DNA of 64,000 nt from Opitutaceae bacterium. GTDB taxonomy: Bacteria > Verrucomicrobiota > Verrucomicrobiia > Opitutales > Opitutaceae. Shown here in pieces: positions 1 through 9,287 of this stretch. A program made the position numbers and the translations under genes. The stretch's first letter is position 1. Every line of letters begins with the position of its first letter. The notes under the pieces were generated by a model, which was not told the DNA's origin, made no database searches, and saw only the letters and a program-made list of their open reading frames with translations. The stretch covers positions 62,001-126,000 of the forward strand of contig JANQRT010000059.1 of the NCBI GenBank assembly GCA_028284385.1, written 5' to 3'.

Positions 1-2
1 GT

Positions 3-1010
3 TCCATTCAGTTCCTGTTTAACGAGCGATATCCTTGGTCTGTGGATACGTTTGTCGGCTGGGGAAGCTATGAACAGTTGAGAGCGGGTGTTCAGGCTGA
101 AAAGATCAACATTCGAGGACTGGGTCACCGTCTTCGATTTAGATCGATCCTATCGCTTAAAAGCGCCTTAGGCGAAACCCGCTATTTGATGCCTGACGTG
201 TTCGGCTCGAGAACATCGATAGCGACAAAGCTGTTTGCTCTTGATCGCGAAGAGGTTTCTTTCGATCGCGAAGAGATTGGGGTTGATGTTGCCGCTTCGC
301 GACGATTTGAAAATCTTAATCTCGATGTGGATGCGGTGTACACCTTTCAATCGCTGGAGGCCATCAGCAACGAGTTTGGTCAGGAAACGGACGACCTTGA
401 CAATTTGAAAGCGGGTAGCGTCGAACTGAGAATCGGTCGTGATCGTCGCGACAATCCTTTGAATCCAAAAAGCGGTTACCGCTTTTTTGGCAGGTTCGAG
501 TATGCGGCTGAAGTACTAGGTGGCGATGCCGATTACCAGAGGGCCGATATGGGTATTTCCTATCACGGCGAATTTTCCCGAGGGCTTTACTGGCATGGAA
601 GTCTAACCCATGGCGTCATTGGATCCTTTTCAGAAGCGGAACGTCAGGTGCCGACCAATAAGTTGTTCTTTCCAGGCGGGGAGAATTCGGTTCGCGGCTA
701 CCAACGCGGAGAAGCCGCTCCTATCGATGCCGAAGGGAAATTTCAAGGAGCTCGTTCCTATCTGCTTTTGAATTTGGAGCTCGAGCAAATGCTTTCCGAT
801 AGTCTCTCCTTTGTCGTTTTTCTGGATGGGGTAGGGACGAGTTCGAGGATTGGTCAGTATCCATTCAACGATACTCTCCTCTCGGCTGGAGCGGGTCTCC
901 GATTCAGGACATTTATGGGCCCCATTCGTTTCGAATACGGGCACAATCTCAACCGCCGCCTGCAAGATCCTGACGGAACGTTCCACTTTGCTTTGGGCTA
1001 TCCTTTCTGA
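3..1010 (+). CDS. Omp85/BamA-family outer membrane protein, C-terminal part
   Basis: The frame is open from the first full codon of the window, so the gene starts upstream and only about 335 C-terminal residues are visible. The fragment is rich in alternating beta-strand sequence. It carries the Omp85 loop-6 signature as FFPGGENSVRGY (around base 665-700) and ends in a strand finishing with a terminal phenylalanine, which is the recognition signal of outer membrane barrels. These are hallmarks of the 16-strand barrel of BamA/TamA proteins, which insert or export outer membrane proteins. No POTRA domain is in view, so BamA, TamA or a smaller Omp85 cannot be separated. The GTG at 42 is internal and not a start. 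The gene is followed by about 215 bases before a zinc peptidase on the same strand. Confidence 0.88.
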   Translation, partial: SIQFLFNERYPWSVDTFVGWGSYEQLRAGVQAEKINIRGLGHRLRFRSILSLKSALGETRYLMPDVFGSRTSIATKLFALDREEVSFDREEIGVDVAASRRFENLNLDVDAVYTFQSLEAISNEFGQETDDLDNLKAGSVELRIGRDRRDNPLNPKSGYRFFGRFEYAAEVLGGDADYQRADMGISYHGEFSRGLYWHGSLTHGVIGSFSEAERQVPTNKLFFPGGENSVRGYQRGEAAPIDAEGKFQGARSYLLLNLELEQMLSDSLSFVVFLDGVGTSSRIGQYPFNDTLLSAGAGLRFRTFMGPIRFEYGHNLNRRLQDPDGTFHFALGYPF

Positions 1011-1227
1011 GTCACTTTGTAGGACTACCTTGTCTCTTTTGTGACATGCTGCCCCTAAGTGAGCTCCTCTTTAATCGGTTATGCTTGTTGTCCAATCGAT
1101 TTTGCGGCATTTGCAATTTTGCTAACCTATTGGTTTTTAGCGAATTGTGATTTAATAAGGTTTATTCTTGTTTTAAACTTGGAACCTGGAACAAGCTTTG
1201 CTTTCCATCATCAGCGAGGAAAAAACA

Positions 1228-1911
1228 ATGCTATTTCTAATCTTAATTGTACCCACTTTCATCCTAGCCTTCTGGGCTCAGTCAAAGGTAACGTCTACCT
1301 ACAATAAATTTGTTAAGGTTCCCTCGAGAGGGCGAATCACCGGCGCCGAAGCCGCCGCCGCCGTCATGAGAAACGCCGGTATTTATGATGTGGATATCGT
1401 GCAGGTTCGTGGAAAGCTGACCGACCACTATGATCCGATTAACAAGAAGCTGGCCCTAAGCCAGGACAACTATCATGGCACAAGTCTAGCAGCTCTTGGC
1501 GTTGCCGCCCACGAAGCAGGTCATGCTGTTCAGCATAAAGTCGGATACAGCGCGTTGAAGGCTCGAATGGCCTTGGTTCCTGTGACGAATATTGCTTCCA
1601 GCATTTTGCCTTGGGTAATCATCGGACCCTTCTTTTTAGGACTTGGGGCGATGGGTGGTATGCTGACTCAGCTAGCTGTTGTTTGCTACCTGGTTCTAAC
1701 GGCGTTTCAATTGATTACGTTGCCCGTAGAGTTTGACGCGAGTCGTCGAGCTAAAAAGCAGCTCGTTGCTCTGGGTATTCTAGGAAATGACGAGATGGTT
1801 GGCGTGGACAAGACGTTGAATGCCGCTGCCTGGACCTACGTAGCCGCCTTCGTGTCGTCGCTAGCTTACTTGCTCTATTTGCTGACGATGGTTATGGGCA
1901 ATCGAAACTAG
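1228..1911 (+). CDS. Membrane zinc metallopeptidase, YugP family
   Basis: A 227-residue protein with a zinc-binding HEAGHAVQH motif (His95, Glu96, His99) and a conserved acidic site in LPVEFDAS (about 165-172) that fits the third ligand. It has an N-terminal membrane segment (1-18) and hydrophobic segments around 115-165 and 205-225, the layout of the YugP/Zn_peptidase_2 family of inner membrane peptidases. The start at 1228 is preferred over an upstream TTG at 1198: it places the N-terminal MLFLIL anchor at residue 1, as in the family, and GAGG lies about 8-12 bases upstream. The physiological substrate is not known for the family. The gene is convergent with the kinase at 1993 and the two are separated by a strong terminator. 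Confidence 0.85.
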   Translation: MLFLILIVPTFILAFWAQSKVTSTYNKFVKVPSRGRITGAEAAAAVMRNAGIYDVDIVQVRGKLTDHYDPINKKLALSQDNYHGTSLAALGVAAHEAGHAVQHKVGYSALKARMALVPVTNIASSILPWVIIGPFFLGLGAMGGMLTQLAVVCYLVLTAFQLITLPVEFDASRRAKKQLVALGILGNDEMVGVDKTLNAAAWTYVAAFVSSLAYLLYLLTMVMGNRN

Positions 1912-1913
1912 CT

Positions 1914-1975
1914 TTAAGCAAAACCAATTTATGAATACTACGCGTTTCCAGATAGGGGACGCGTTTTTTGCTTAA
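1914..1975. terminator. Bidirectional intrinsic terminator
   Basis: An inner stem pairs 1940-1949 (ACGCGTTTCC) with 1955-1964 (GGGGACGCGT) around the loop AGATA, with two G-U pairs, followed by a T run at 1964-1969. An outer perfect repeat TTAAGCAAAA (1914-1923) / TTTTGCTTAA (1966-1975) supplies the A/T tracts on both sides. It can therefore end transcription from both converging genes, the zinc peptidase and the minus-strand operon. Confidence 0.85.
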
Positions 1976-1992
1976 GATTGGGTCAGAGTAGA

Positions 1993-2820
1993 TTAGTCGA
2001 TCCAAGCTTGATAGGCGAATCGGGCAGCTGCTTCGGCAGGTTCGCGAATTGGTCTTCGTAACGAAATCTTGGTGACAGTACTTTCCAAGTCGTTTCTTAG
2101 AATCTTCTCGTAGAGAGTGTCATTCTGAATCAGTCCGCCCGCTAGGACAACCTCAACCGGTTCCGGGAGTTCGAGTTCTTCCAGAACCTGATTGATAAGT
2201 TTTATTAGCGATTTCGCGTTGCGCTGCAGAATTCCTCTCGCTTCTTCGTTCCCCGAATTCGCCAGGGTCATCACTTTCGTAGCCAGGCTTGCAACCGACT
2301 CTCTTCGCCCGCTATCGCTTTCTACTAAACCAGCTTCTATTCCGGCAAGCCCGATTGCGTATCCACTACCTGGATCGTCTTCTCCAAGGTTTCTGCCACT
2401 CGCTCTAGCTGTTTTTCCTTCATGACCTCTGCCATAGCAGGAAGAGCCAGTTCCGCTTATGATGCCAATACCTGGTCTTCCCTCTATGCCCGCCTCCAAG
2501 GCGATCTCGATATCGTGTGTGATTCTAATCGGAAAATCGAAAACGGAAAACGTTCGCAACTGATTTTCCAGTCTCTCCGATTGATCTTTTGTAGCGATTC
2601 CCGCAATACCTAAGCAAGCTGACTGCACTGTGATTGAGCTTGTTGCTCGTATAGCTTCACGAGCGGCTTCCGCTATTGTTTTTGCCGCCTCCCTTTCGCC
2701 CACATTGTTTGGGTTCGAACCCGTCGATTCGCCTTTGGCAATCACATCAAGATGAGAATCGATGAGGCATGCTCTGGTTTTCGTACCGCCACCGTCAATG
2801 CCCAGAAAAGCCTTCATCAA
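1993..2820 (-). CDS. BadF/BadG/BcrA/BcrD-type ATPase, N-acetylglucosamine kinase-like
   Basis: A 275-residue sugar-kinase/actin-fold protein. The phosphate-1 loop GIDGGGTKT is at residues 7-15, the second glycine-rich motif is IISGTGSSCYG (about 140) and a third, VLAGGLIQND, lies near 225. This pattern is typical of the BadF/BcrA family that includes N-acetylglucosamine kinases; the short length and lack of a cysteine-rich activator motif favour a sugar kinase over a dehydratase activator. It lies 26 bases downstream of ispG on the same strand and is probably the last gene of that operon, with a terminator just beyond it. The sugar specificity cannot be read from sequence; amino-sugar recycling from cell wall is a reasonable inference. 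Confidence 0.75.
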   Translation of the reverse strand: MMKAFLGIDGGGTKTRACLIDSHLDVIAKGESTGSNPNNVGEREAAKTIAEAAREAIRATSSITVQSACLGIAGIATKDQSERLENQLRTFSVFDFPIRITHDIEIALEAGIEGRPGIGIISGTGSSCYGRGHEGKTARASGRNLGEDDPGSGYAIGLAGIEAGLVESDSGRRESVASLATKVMTLANSGNEEARGILQRNAKSLIKLINQVLEELELPEPVEVVLAGGLIQNDTLYEKILRNDLESTVTKISLRRPIREPAEAAARFAYQAWID

Positions 2821-2846
2821 GTCTATTCAAAAGCAAGGCGACTAGG

Positions 2847-4880
2847 CTAAGCCTCCACTGGTTCGACTTCCAGCCATTTGCCGTGTTGTTTGATAAGGTC
2901 GATTAGGCGATCATCGGCCTCGGATTGAGGAATGTTGTATTGAACGCACTCCTTCCCTACATATAAATTTATTTTGCCTGGAGCTCCTCCAACGTATCCA
3001 AAATCCGAATCCGCCATTTCGCCTGGGCCATTTACTATGCAACCCATAATAGCGATTTTCACGCCTTTCAAATGGCCTGTCTTCTCGCGAATACGCTGGG
3101 TGGTCGTTTGCAAATCGAATAGGGTGCGACCACAGCTCGGACAGGCGACAAATTCCGTTTTGGATATCCTCGCTCCCGCTCCCTGCAACACATTGTAAGC
3201 CAATTTGGTTGATCGAATCACGTCTACTTCAGTCTCAATACTGATCAGATCACCTATGCCGTCGCAAAGCAGCGAACCGCTTAGAATGCTTGCTTCTATC
3301 AAACGACTTAAGAATGAAGGTTGATTCTGAATACTCGTCGCGTCCGTATTTCTTATCCAGATCGGGTTGCTTGCATCCCAAAACTTCAGTTTTTCAGCAA
3401 GAAATCGATAGGCTCCAGTGGCATGGATGCCAAGCGATTCGAGGGCTGCGTCATTTAAAGTTACGATTGTGGTTTCGGGAAGCTGGCCGTAGACATCGTC
3501 GAAGGACTCCGGATGAAGTCCCACGATAGCCGTCACTCTCTTCTCTTCGCAAAGTTCGGTGAATGCCTTTACCTCGGTTTCTTCATTCCTTTCGAAATTC
3601 TTTTGAAGGGCTAGGGGGATACTGTTTGGAAACTCGAATGTATCCAAATTCTTGATTGAAATTCTGGAATCTATATTCAAAACCAGAAAATCGATGCCAT
3701 CGTTTAGATTATCTTCGCTGGACTTCAGGCTTGCGAGATCTTCCTGACTTCGAATGTCGATTAGCAAACCTTCAATGGGGGTATCAATCAGAGAGATGCC
3801 ATCTTTATTAAGAGATTCGATAAACGAGTCCAGCTCTGACAATGGCTTTGACAATTTGCAAAGGACAGTAGGAGGGATGTCAGAACCCAGGAGACTTCGT
3901 CTACCGATTGGCGCATGGGTGATTTCCCTTCGCTTGAACTCGTACGGGTCTATTGAATCGACAGTCCAATTCACATCCGAGCGTGCTCTCCAAATACTGG
4001 ATACTTTTCTAGTCAAAGCTTGAGCCACTGGAATCTCGTAGACGGGGTCTTCGGTAAGTGAAACGCGAATCGTGTCGCCCAATCCATCCAGCAACAAGCT
4101 GCCTATGCCAATAGAGCTCTTTATGCGACCATCTTCGCCGTCACCTGCTTCAGTCACGCCTAAGTGGAGCGGGTAGCGCATGTCCTCCGCTTCCATCCGT
4201 TCCACAAGCATGCGATAGGCCTGAATCATGACTTTCGGATTGCTGGCCTTCATCGATAGGATGATGTCTCGATAGTCGTGAAACTCTGCGATACGCAGAA
4301 ATTCCAAAGCCGATTCTACCATGCCAAGAGGTGTGTCGCCGTATCGGTTCATGATCCGGTCGGATAGCGAGCCATGATTGGTTCCTATCCTCATTGACTT
4401 CCCTAGCTCTTTGCATCGCTTCACAAGTGGTGAAAACGACTCGTGCAGCCTCTCCAATTCTTCATCGTATTGAGCATCTGTATACTCTCTTTGAATGAAT
4501 TTCTTGCGATCCGCATAGTTGCCCGGATTGACTCGCACTTTTTCGACATGTTCTACGGCTTCCATCGCCGCAGACGGCAGGAAATGAATGTCAGCAACTA
4601 AGGGCTGATGGAAGCCATGGGCTCTAAATTCGTGCCTAATTTCCTTGAGAGCCCGGGCGGCAGCCTTGTTTGGAGCCGTAATTCGAATAATCTCGCAGCC
4701 AGCTTCCGCCAGGGCAACGGACTGTTTTACCGTCGCTTTCACATCTTGCGTATCCGTCGTCGTCATCGATTGGATACGAAGGGGATGATTGCCCCCGACT
4801 CCGATTTCGCCTACGAAAACTTCGCGACTCTTTCTACGAACAGTTTGAAAGCGCGATACGCAGTATCGGCTGGCATTCAT
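2847..4880 (-). CDS. ispG: 4-hydroxy-3-methylbut-2-enyl diphosphate synthase, long form
   Basis: IspG converts methylerythritol cyclodiphosphate to HMBPP in the MEP isoprenoid pathway. At 677 residues it is the long, three-part form known from Chlamydia, Bacteroidetes and plants. The N-terminal TIM barrel (about 1-285, with RIQSMTTTDT and VRVNPGNYADR) is followed by an inserted region (about 290-570) and the Fe-S domain. The 4Fe-4S cysteines are visible as ACPSCGR (Cys580, Cys583) and MGCIVNGPGE (Cys614), with the catalytic glutamate in NGPGE. The start codon overlaps the rseP stop by one base (TGATG), so the two are translationally coupled in an operon that also holds dxr, the second MEP gene here. 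Confidence 0.95.
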   Translation of the reverse strand: MNASRYCVSRFQTVRRKSREVFVGEIGVGGNHPLRIQSMTTTDTQDVKATVKQSVALAEAGCEIIRITAPNKAAARALKEIRHEFRAHGFHQPLVADIHFLPSAAMEAVEHVEKVRVNPGNYADRKKFIQREYTDAQYDEELERLHESFSPLVKRCKELGKSMRIGTNHGSLSDRIMNRYGDTPLGMVESALEFLRIAEFHDYRDIILSMKASNPKVMIQAYRMLVERMEAEDMRYPLHLGVTEAGDGEDGRIKSSIGIGSLLLDGLGDTIRVSLTEDPVYEIPVAQALTRKVSSIWRARSDVNWTVDSIDPYEFKRREITHAPIGRRSLLGSDIPPTVLCKLSKPLSELDSFIESLNKDGISLIDTPIEGLLIDIRSQEDLASLKSSEDNLNDGIDFLVLNIDSRISIKNLDTFEFPNSIPLALQKNFERNEETEVKAFTELCEEKRVTAIVGLHPESFDDVYGQLPETTIVTLNDAALESLGIHATGAYRFLAEKLKFWDASNPIWIRNTDATSIQNQPSFLSRLIEASILSGSLLCDGIGDLISIETEVDVIRSTKLAYNVLQGAGARISKTEFVACPSCGRTLFDLQTTTQRIREKTGHLKGVKIAIMGCIVNGPGEMADSDFGYVGGAPGKINLYVGKECVQYNIPQSEADDRLIDLIKQHGKWLEVEPVEA

Positions 4881-6373
4881 CAGAGCTTAGGCGCCGTCTC
4901 CTGATCTAGGGCTGCATCCGTTTCACTGTTTGGAGTGGTGAATACAGGCTCGATGCGCTGTTTCCATTCGCTTACAGCTTTACTGTTGGCCGCAATTCGA
5001 TCCACGTCATAGAAACTTACATACAAAATCATGCCTAGAAGGGCTAGCATAAAGGTACCCTGCACGGAGGCGATTAAATTCATCGGCAATGGTTTGTTGC
5101 GAATCTTCGAGATCGTTGCGAAGAGGATATGGCCTCCATCGAGGACTGGTATTGGAAGGAGGTTGAAGATGGCCAGGTTTATGTTTATCACGACCACGAC
5201 CCATAGCAGCAGCCTGAAATCCACTTTCGAGGTTTCATAAAGGATGTTTGCGATTCCGGCTGGTCCACTCATGTGCTTGATTTGAATATCCGAATTCTTG
5301 TCGAGCAGCGACTTGAGCGTTCTAATAGTCAGGGTGACGATTTCGTGTACCAAAGTTACCGGATCCTTCTTAATTAAGACTTCATTGTCGAAAAAGCTGG
5401 CAATGCCGATTCGCGTTTCAGTTTGACCATCTGTGGTGACCACCACTTTTTGCGGCCTTACTGTTGTAGTTAACGATTCGTTTCCGCGTTTCAGTTTGAA
5501 TGAGACCGGCTGGTCCGCTTTCTCTTGGAATAACTTGAAGTAATGAGGGACGCTATACACCTTTTCTCCGTCGATTTCTTCAATGATGTCGCCAGATTGG
5601 ATTCCAGATTGCGCGGCCGGAGAATTCTCGTGTAGTCCATTGACCATGACAACATATCCTGGTCCGATGCCAATCTGCCGTCGATTCGCTGACGCGGACA
5701 AAGCAGGATTGGTGATCACTTCCATTCGTTCTCCCGCTCTTTCGATGAGAAGATCGGTCTTTCTTTCGCCTGATTGGTCTATCCCGTTGCTGATGGCGAT
5801 CGCCGTACTGAGAGAAGCCCAACTGTCTATTGGTTCTCCGTCTACTTCAAGTATCACGTCCCCAAGTTGAAGATTGGCTCGTCTGGCAGGACTGATGACG
5901 GCGGTTCCATCCGCTTCGACGATCGAGTCCATGATGTATCCTATTTGTGTTGACTGTTTGGATTCCGAGCTTGGCACTTTCGCCTGCCAAAGAATCGTTG
6001 CCAATACGAAGGCGAATATAATATTGAATACGGCTCCCATGACCGAAACGATCACTTTGGAAGAGTAGCTTATGGGCGGGAGATCCTTTGCATCCTCGCT
6101 GCTCCCCCCTTCGATCCCGGTCATATCCGCAAGTTGCGGTAAGGCAACATATCCGCCGAGAGGGAGAAGGGAAATGCGATATTCGACGCCGTCTCGCTTC
6201 CAACTGAACAGTTTTGGGCCAAATCCGATGGAGAAGCGCTCGATGTGTAGGCCCCTACGTCGAGCGGCGAGAAAGTGGCCTAGCTCATGAAAAAAGATGG
6301 AGCCTCCGAAGAAGAGAATCACCATGGCCACGGCCCAAATGTTGGAGAAAATTTGATTGAACTCGAAATTCAT
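4880..6373 (-). CDS. rseP: Site-2 intramembrane zinc protease RseP
   Basis: A 497-residue inner membrane protease. The catalytic zinc motif is FFHELGHF (His29, Glu30, His33) in the first membrane helix, and the third ligand region is PIPVLDGGH near residue 405-413 in a late helix. Two PDZ-like regions lie between (about 155-200 and 245-280, with SGIQSGDIIEEIDG). RseP proteases cut anti-sigma factors and remnant signal peptides. The start ATGA overlaps the dxr stop by four bases, and the stop overlaps the ispG start. The uppS-cdsA-dxr-rseP order is shared with many bacteria and supports the assignment. Confidence 0.95.
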   Translation of the reverse strand: MNFEFNQIFSNIWAVAMVILFFGGSIFFHELGHFLAARRRGLHIERFSIGFGPKLFSWKRDGVEYRISLLPLGGYVALPQLADMTGIEGGSSEDAKDLPPISYSSKVIVSVMGAVFNIIFAFVLATILWQAKVPSSESKQSTQIGYIMDSIVEADGTAVISPARRANLQLGDVILEVDGEPIDSWASLSTAIAISNGIDQSGERKTDLLIERAGERMEVITNPALSASANRRQIGIGPGYVVMVNGLHENSPAAQSGIQSGDIIEEIDGEKVYSVPHYFKLFQEKADQPVSFKLKRGNESLTTTVRPQKVVVTTDGQTETRIGIASFFDNEVLIKKDPVTLVHEIVTLTIRTLKSLLDKNSDIQIKHMSGPAGIANILYETSKVDFRLLLWVVVVININLAIFNLLPIPVLDGGHILFATISKIRNKPLPMNLIASVQGTFMLALLGMILYVSFYDVDRIAANSKAVSEWKQRIEPVFTTPNSETDAALDQETAPKL

Positions 6374-7542
6374 GCAGTTGCTTTTTCTATAAAGTCCTTT
6401 GCGAGCTTTCTGGCCAGTAGATCGTATTCCAAGACTGCGTCAAGTGACCTTGGTTCTACATTATCGACGGATTCGAGCGTTTTCTCAATCACGCTAGCAA
6501 TTTGAAGGAAGGAAATCCTGCCCTGGATAAAGGCCTCGACTGCGATTTCATTAGCCGCGTTGAAGACGCCTGGTGTCACTCCACCTGCCTCCATAGCGGA
6601 TCGAGCCAAAGCCAAGCATCGATATTTTCTCAAATCTATCGGCTCGAAATCGAGACTAATTGCCTGGCTGAAATCGAGGCTTGGGGTCACTCCCTTTTTC
6701 CTATCGGGGTAGAGAAGGGCGTGCTGAATGGCGAAAGTCATATGCGGCGTACTCATCTGGGCGAGGATCGATCCGTCGCAACACTGGACCATGGAATGGA
6801 CGATGCTCTGTCTATGGATAACTACGTCGACTTGAGCCGGCTCCACTCCAAAGAGCCAGCGAGCCTCAATCATTTCCAGGCCTTTATTCGCCATGGTTGC
6901 GGAATCGATCGTGACTTTCGGTCCCATATTCCAGTTGGGATGCTTCAGGGCTTCATCGATGGTCGCGTTCTCCATCTCCGAAATGGAAGCGTCGCGAAAA
7001 CTGCCGCCGGAGGCGGTGAGAATCAGCTTTTCAATATGGTCCTTCGACACCCCTTCCAAACACTGGAAAAGCGCGTTGTGCTCGCTGTCCACTGGTAATA
7101 TTCGAGCCCCGCTTTCGCGGGCGACTTCCATGACGAAGTTTCCGGCGAGTACCAGGATTTCCTTACTAGCAATGGCAAGGTCTTTCCCCGCCTTTAGAGC
7201 GTCAAGTGCCGGTACCAGCCCCTGGGTTCCGACTACGGCCATTAAAACGATATCCGCTTCAGGCATATTCGCCAATTCACATAGTCCTTCCGTCCCTGAA
7301 AGCGTTTCCGTGGTAGTCGGAAAGGCTCCGTTTTCGTCAGCGACTTTCCATGCGTTTTCGTTGTGCAGACAGGCTTTGCGGCAATTGAATTCCTTGCAAA
7401 TGTTCGCTAGCTTTTCCCAGCTTTCATTCGCGGCGGCTCCAACTAGCTCTAATTGCTCTTCATGTTGACGTATTACTTTAAGGGCGCTTTCGCCGATCGA
7501 TCCGGTGGCCCCCAGCAACACGACTCTCTTCCGTCTATCCAT
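6370..7542 (-). CDS. dxr: 1-deoxy-D-xylulose 5-phosphate reductoisomerase
   Basis: Dxr catalyses the first committed step of the MEP pathway, from DXP to MEP using NADPH. The 390-residue length is normal. The Rossmann motif LLGATGSIGESAL is at 9-21, the metal and substrate residues appear in LPVDSEHNALFQ (about 150) and the conserved NWNMGPKVTIDSATMANKGLE block follows around 204-224, quoted here in pieces: NMGPKVTIDSATM, NKGLEMIEA. It sits three bases from cdsA and overlaps rseP, in the middle of the envelope/isoprenoid operon. Confidence 0.97.
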   Translation of the reverse strand: MDRRKRVVLLGATGSIGESALKVIRQHEEQLELVGAAANESWEKLANICKEFNCRKACLHNENAWKVADENGAFPTTTETLSGTEGLCELANMPEADIVLMAVVGTQGLVPALDALKAGKDLAIASKEILVLAGNFVMEVARESGARILPVDSEHNALFQCLEGVSKDHIEKLILTASGGSFRDASISEMENATIDEALKHPNWNMGPKVTIDSATMANKGLEMIEARWLFGVEPAQVDVVIHRQSIVHSMVQCCDGSILAQMSTPHMTFAIQHALLYPDRKKGVTPSLDFSQAISLDFEPIDLRKYRCLALARSAMEAGGVTPGVFNAANEIAVEAFIQGRISFLQIASVIEKTLESVDNVEPRSLDAVLEYDLLARKLAKDFIEKATA

Positions 7543-7545
7543 TTT

Positions 7546-8382
7546 CTAAGAGATGAGACCGAGAAGCAGAAAAGCGACCGGGGCTGACAAGATAAGACTA
7601 TCTGTAAGATCGAAGGCTCCCCCAATGCCGGGAATGAATTTGCCCGAATCCTTCTGGTCGGCTCGCCTCTTGATGACGCTTTCCACCAGATCGGAAATGA
7701 TAGATACAATGGCAATGGGAAGGGCGAAGAGCGTGCCCCAGAAGGAATTGAAGAATGGCGGCAGGTAGGGGGCTCCAAAATGCGAAATGGCAAAACCCAC
7801 GCCTATGGATACCAAGCAGCCTCCTACCGCGCCTTCCCATGTCTTTTTCGGACTCATTTTCGGCGACATCTGATGCTTCCCAAACGCTTTGCCGAAAAGC
7901 AGGGCTCCAATATCGCAGAACTTCGCGACGCCTACAGTCCAGGCAATCAGCATTAAGCCATGCAGCTCGTCGCCAGGAAGTTCGAGAATGCGCACTAGAA
8001 AGGCGAGCATGAATGGAATATAAATAAGCCCTAGCAAGGTTGAGCCCAAAGTTTCGATACGGTCGCTCGAATCTCGCTCGTTTAGAATTCTCAAACAGCA
8101 GGCGACGATTGCAATCGCTATAATGCCAGACTGGATACCTTCTATATGAACATGATCGGACTTGCTGGCGTAGTAGGGCCCGACGATCATAATGGTTCCC
8201 AGAGCGGTTCCCGAATTCTTGAATGGCTTGCGACCCATTTTTTCAAGAAGACCGTAGAATTCCCATTGGGTCCCGAAGCTTAGGAAAGCTAGCAGCCATA
8301 CGCTGGCATCACCGCCAAAGTAGAAAAAGAATACTCCAGCCAGACCCCAGAGAAAGATGGTACTCCCTATGCGTTTTATCAC
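7546..8382 (-). CDS. cdsA: Phosphatidate cytidylyltransferase
   Basis: A 278-residue integral membrane enzyme that makes CDP-diacylglycerol from phosphatidate and CTP for phospholipid synthesis. It has about eight hydrophobic segments. The CdsA signature appears near the C-terminus as SVIKRRADQKDSGKFIPG followed by GIGGAFDLTDSL, including the conserved K-R-x-x-x-x-K-D and G-H/G-x-x-D elements. It sits between uppS (11 bases) and dxr (3 bases), the usual place for cdsA in bacteria. Confidence 0.94.
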   Translation of the reverse strand: MIKRIGSTIFLWGLAGVFFFYFGGDASVWLLAFLSFGTQWEFYGLLEKMGRKPFKNSGTALGTIMIVGPYYASKSDHVHIEGIQSGIIAIAIVACCLRILNERDSSDRIETLGSTLLGLIYIPFMLAFLVRILELPGDELHGLMLIAWTVGVAKFCDIGALLFGKAFGKHQMSPKMSPKKTWEGAVGGCLVSIGVGFAISHFGAPYLPPFFNSFWGTLFALPIAIVSIISDLVESVIKRRADQKDSGKFIPGIGGAFDLTDSLILSAPVAFLLLGLIS

Positions 8383-8393
8383 GAGTACAGAAT

Positions 8394-9149
8394 CTATTTG
8401 TTAGCCAGTTTCTTCTTATGGACCTGCTCGCCAGTCAGTCCATATCGCCGTTCTCTTGCGCAGTAGATTTTGATGCACTCCTCCAAATGGGCCTTGGTGA
8501 AGTCCGGCCAGAAGGTCTCAGTGAAAATGAGTTCCGCGTAGGCGCTTTGCATCATGAGAAAATTGCTAAGCCTGGTTTCTCCCGAGGTTCTTACGATTAG
8601 GTCTGGATCAGGCAGATCCTTGGTGTACATGCATTTGGCGAAGGTGTCCCAATCGATATCCTCAATCGACAGGTCTCCTTGAGCCACCGCGTTTGCGATC
8701 GCTTTGGACGCGTCCACCATTTCGTTGCGGGAGCTGTAGTTGAGGGCCAACGTCAAATTCCATTCGCCAAATCTGCTTGTCGCGTCAACCGCCTCCATTA
8801 TGGATTTCGTCAGCTTGGCGGGCAGACCATCAAGCCTCCCGATGGCTCTGAGTCTTATCTCTTTTTGGATGAGGGTCTTGGTCTCCTTGGCGAGGTAAAG
8901 CTCGAGCAGTTCCATCAACGCGTTCACTTCGCTTTCCGGACGTTTCCAGTTCTCAGCGGAAAAGGCGTAGAGGGTGAGATAGTGGACATCGAGTTCCTGG
9001 CAGGCTTTTACCACTCGCTGGCAAGCTTCGACACCCTGTTGATGCCCCTTATTACGAGACAGGCCCCTCTGATTCGCCCAGCGTCCATTTCCGTCCATGA
9101 TCATTCCAATATGATTGGGATAATTCGGCGATTTGGATTCGGTGCCCAT
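8394..9149 (-). CDS. uppS: Isoprenyl transferase, undecaprenyl diphosphate synthase
   Basis: A 251-residue cis-prenyltransferase that builds the C55 carrier lipid for peptidoglycan and O-antigen. The N-terminal motif IGMIMDGNGRWA carries the catalytic aspartate at residue 19. LTLYAFSAENWKRP and the C-terminal DPDLIVRTSGETRLSNF are family signatures. It is the first gene of the uppS-cdsA-dxr-rseP-ispG operon. A 7-bp inverted repeat lies 32 bases upstream of its start. Confidence 0.97.
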   Translation of the reverse strand: MGTESKSPNYPNHIGMIMDGNGRWANQRGLSRNKGHQQGVEACQRVVKACQELDVHYLTLYAFSAENWKRPESEVNALMELLELYLAKETKTLIQKEIRLRAIGRLDGLPAKLTKSIMEAVDATSRFGEWNLTLALNYSSRNEMVDASKAIANAVAQGDLSIEDIDWDTFAKCMYTKDLPDPDLIVRTSGETRLSNFLMMQSAYAELIFTETFWPDFTKAHLEECIKIYCARERRYGLTGEQVHKKKLANK

Positions 9150-9180
9150 GAAAGTCTCGTTCGCTTGGATAAAGGGGCGA

Positions 9181-9205
9181 CAATCTTTGGGCTATACGAA
9201 GATTG
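9181..9205. repeat. Inverted repeat upstream of the uppS operon
   Basis: CAATCTT (9181-9187) and AAGATTG (9199-9205) form a perfect 7-bp inverted repeat with an 11-base loop, in the divergent spacer between uppS and the hypothetical gene at 9288. It could be a protein-binding site or an mRNA hairpin in the uppS leader. There is no T tract, so it is not an obvious terminator. Confidence 0.4.
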
Positions 9206-9287
9206 CAAGGGTTTATCCTGTGTTGCGAATCGGATCGGTTTTGGCGTGATCTGTAACCAAAATCGTTTCTAATTCGTTGGGTTGAAC

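Noticed and set aside
1059..1307. An 82-codon frame between the Omp85 gene and the zinc peptidase
   Set aside because: No Shine-Dalgarno and no recognisable content, and it overlaps the well-supported start of the peptidase.
6502..7098. A 198-codon plus-strand open frame
   Set aside because: It lies wholly opposite dxr, which has all family motifs; the frame reads as the complement of that gene and resembles no protein.
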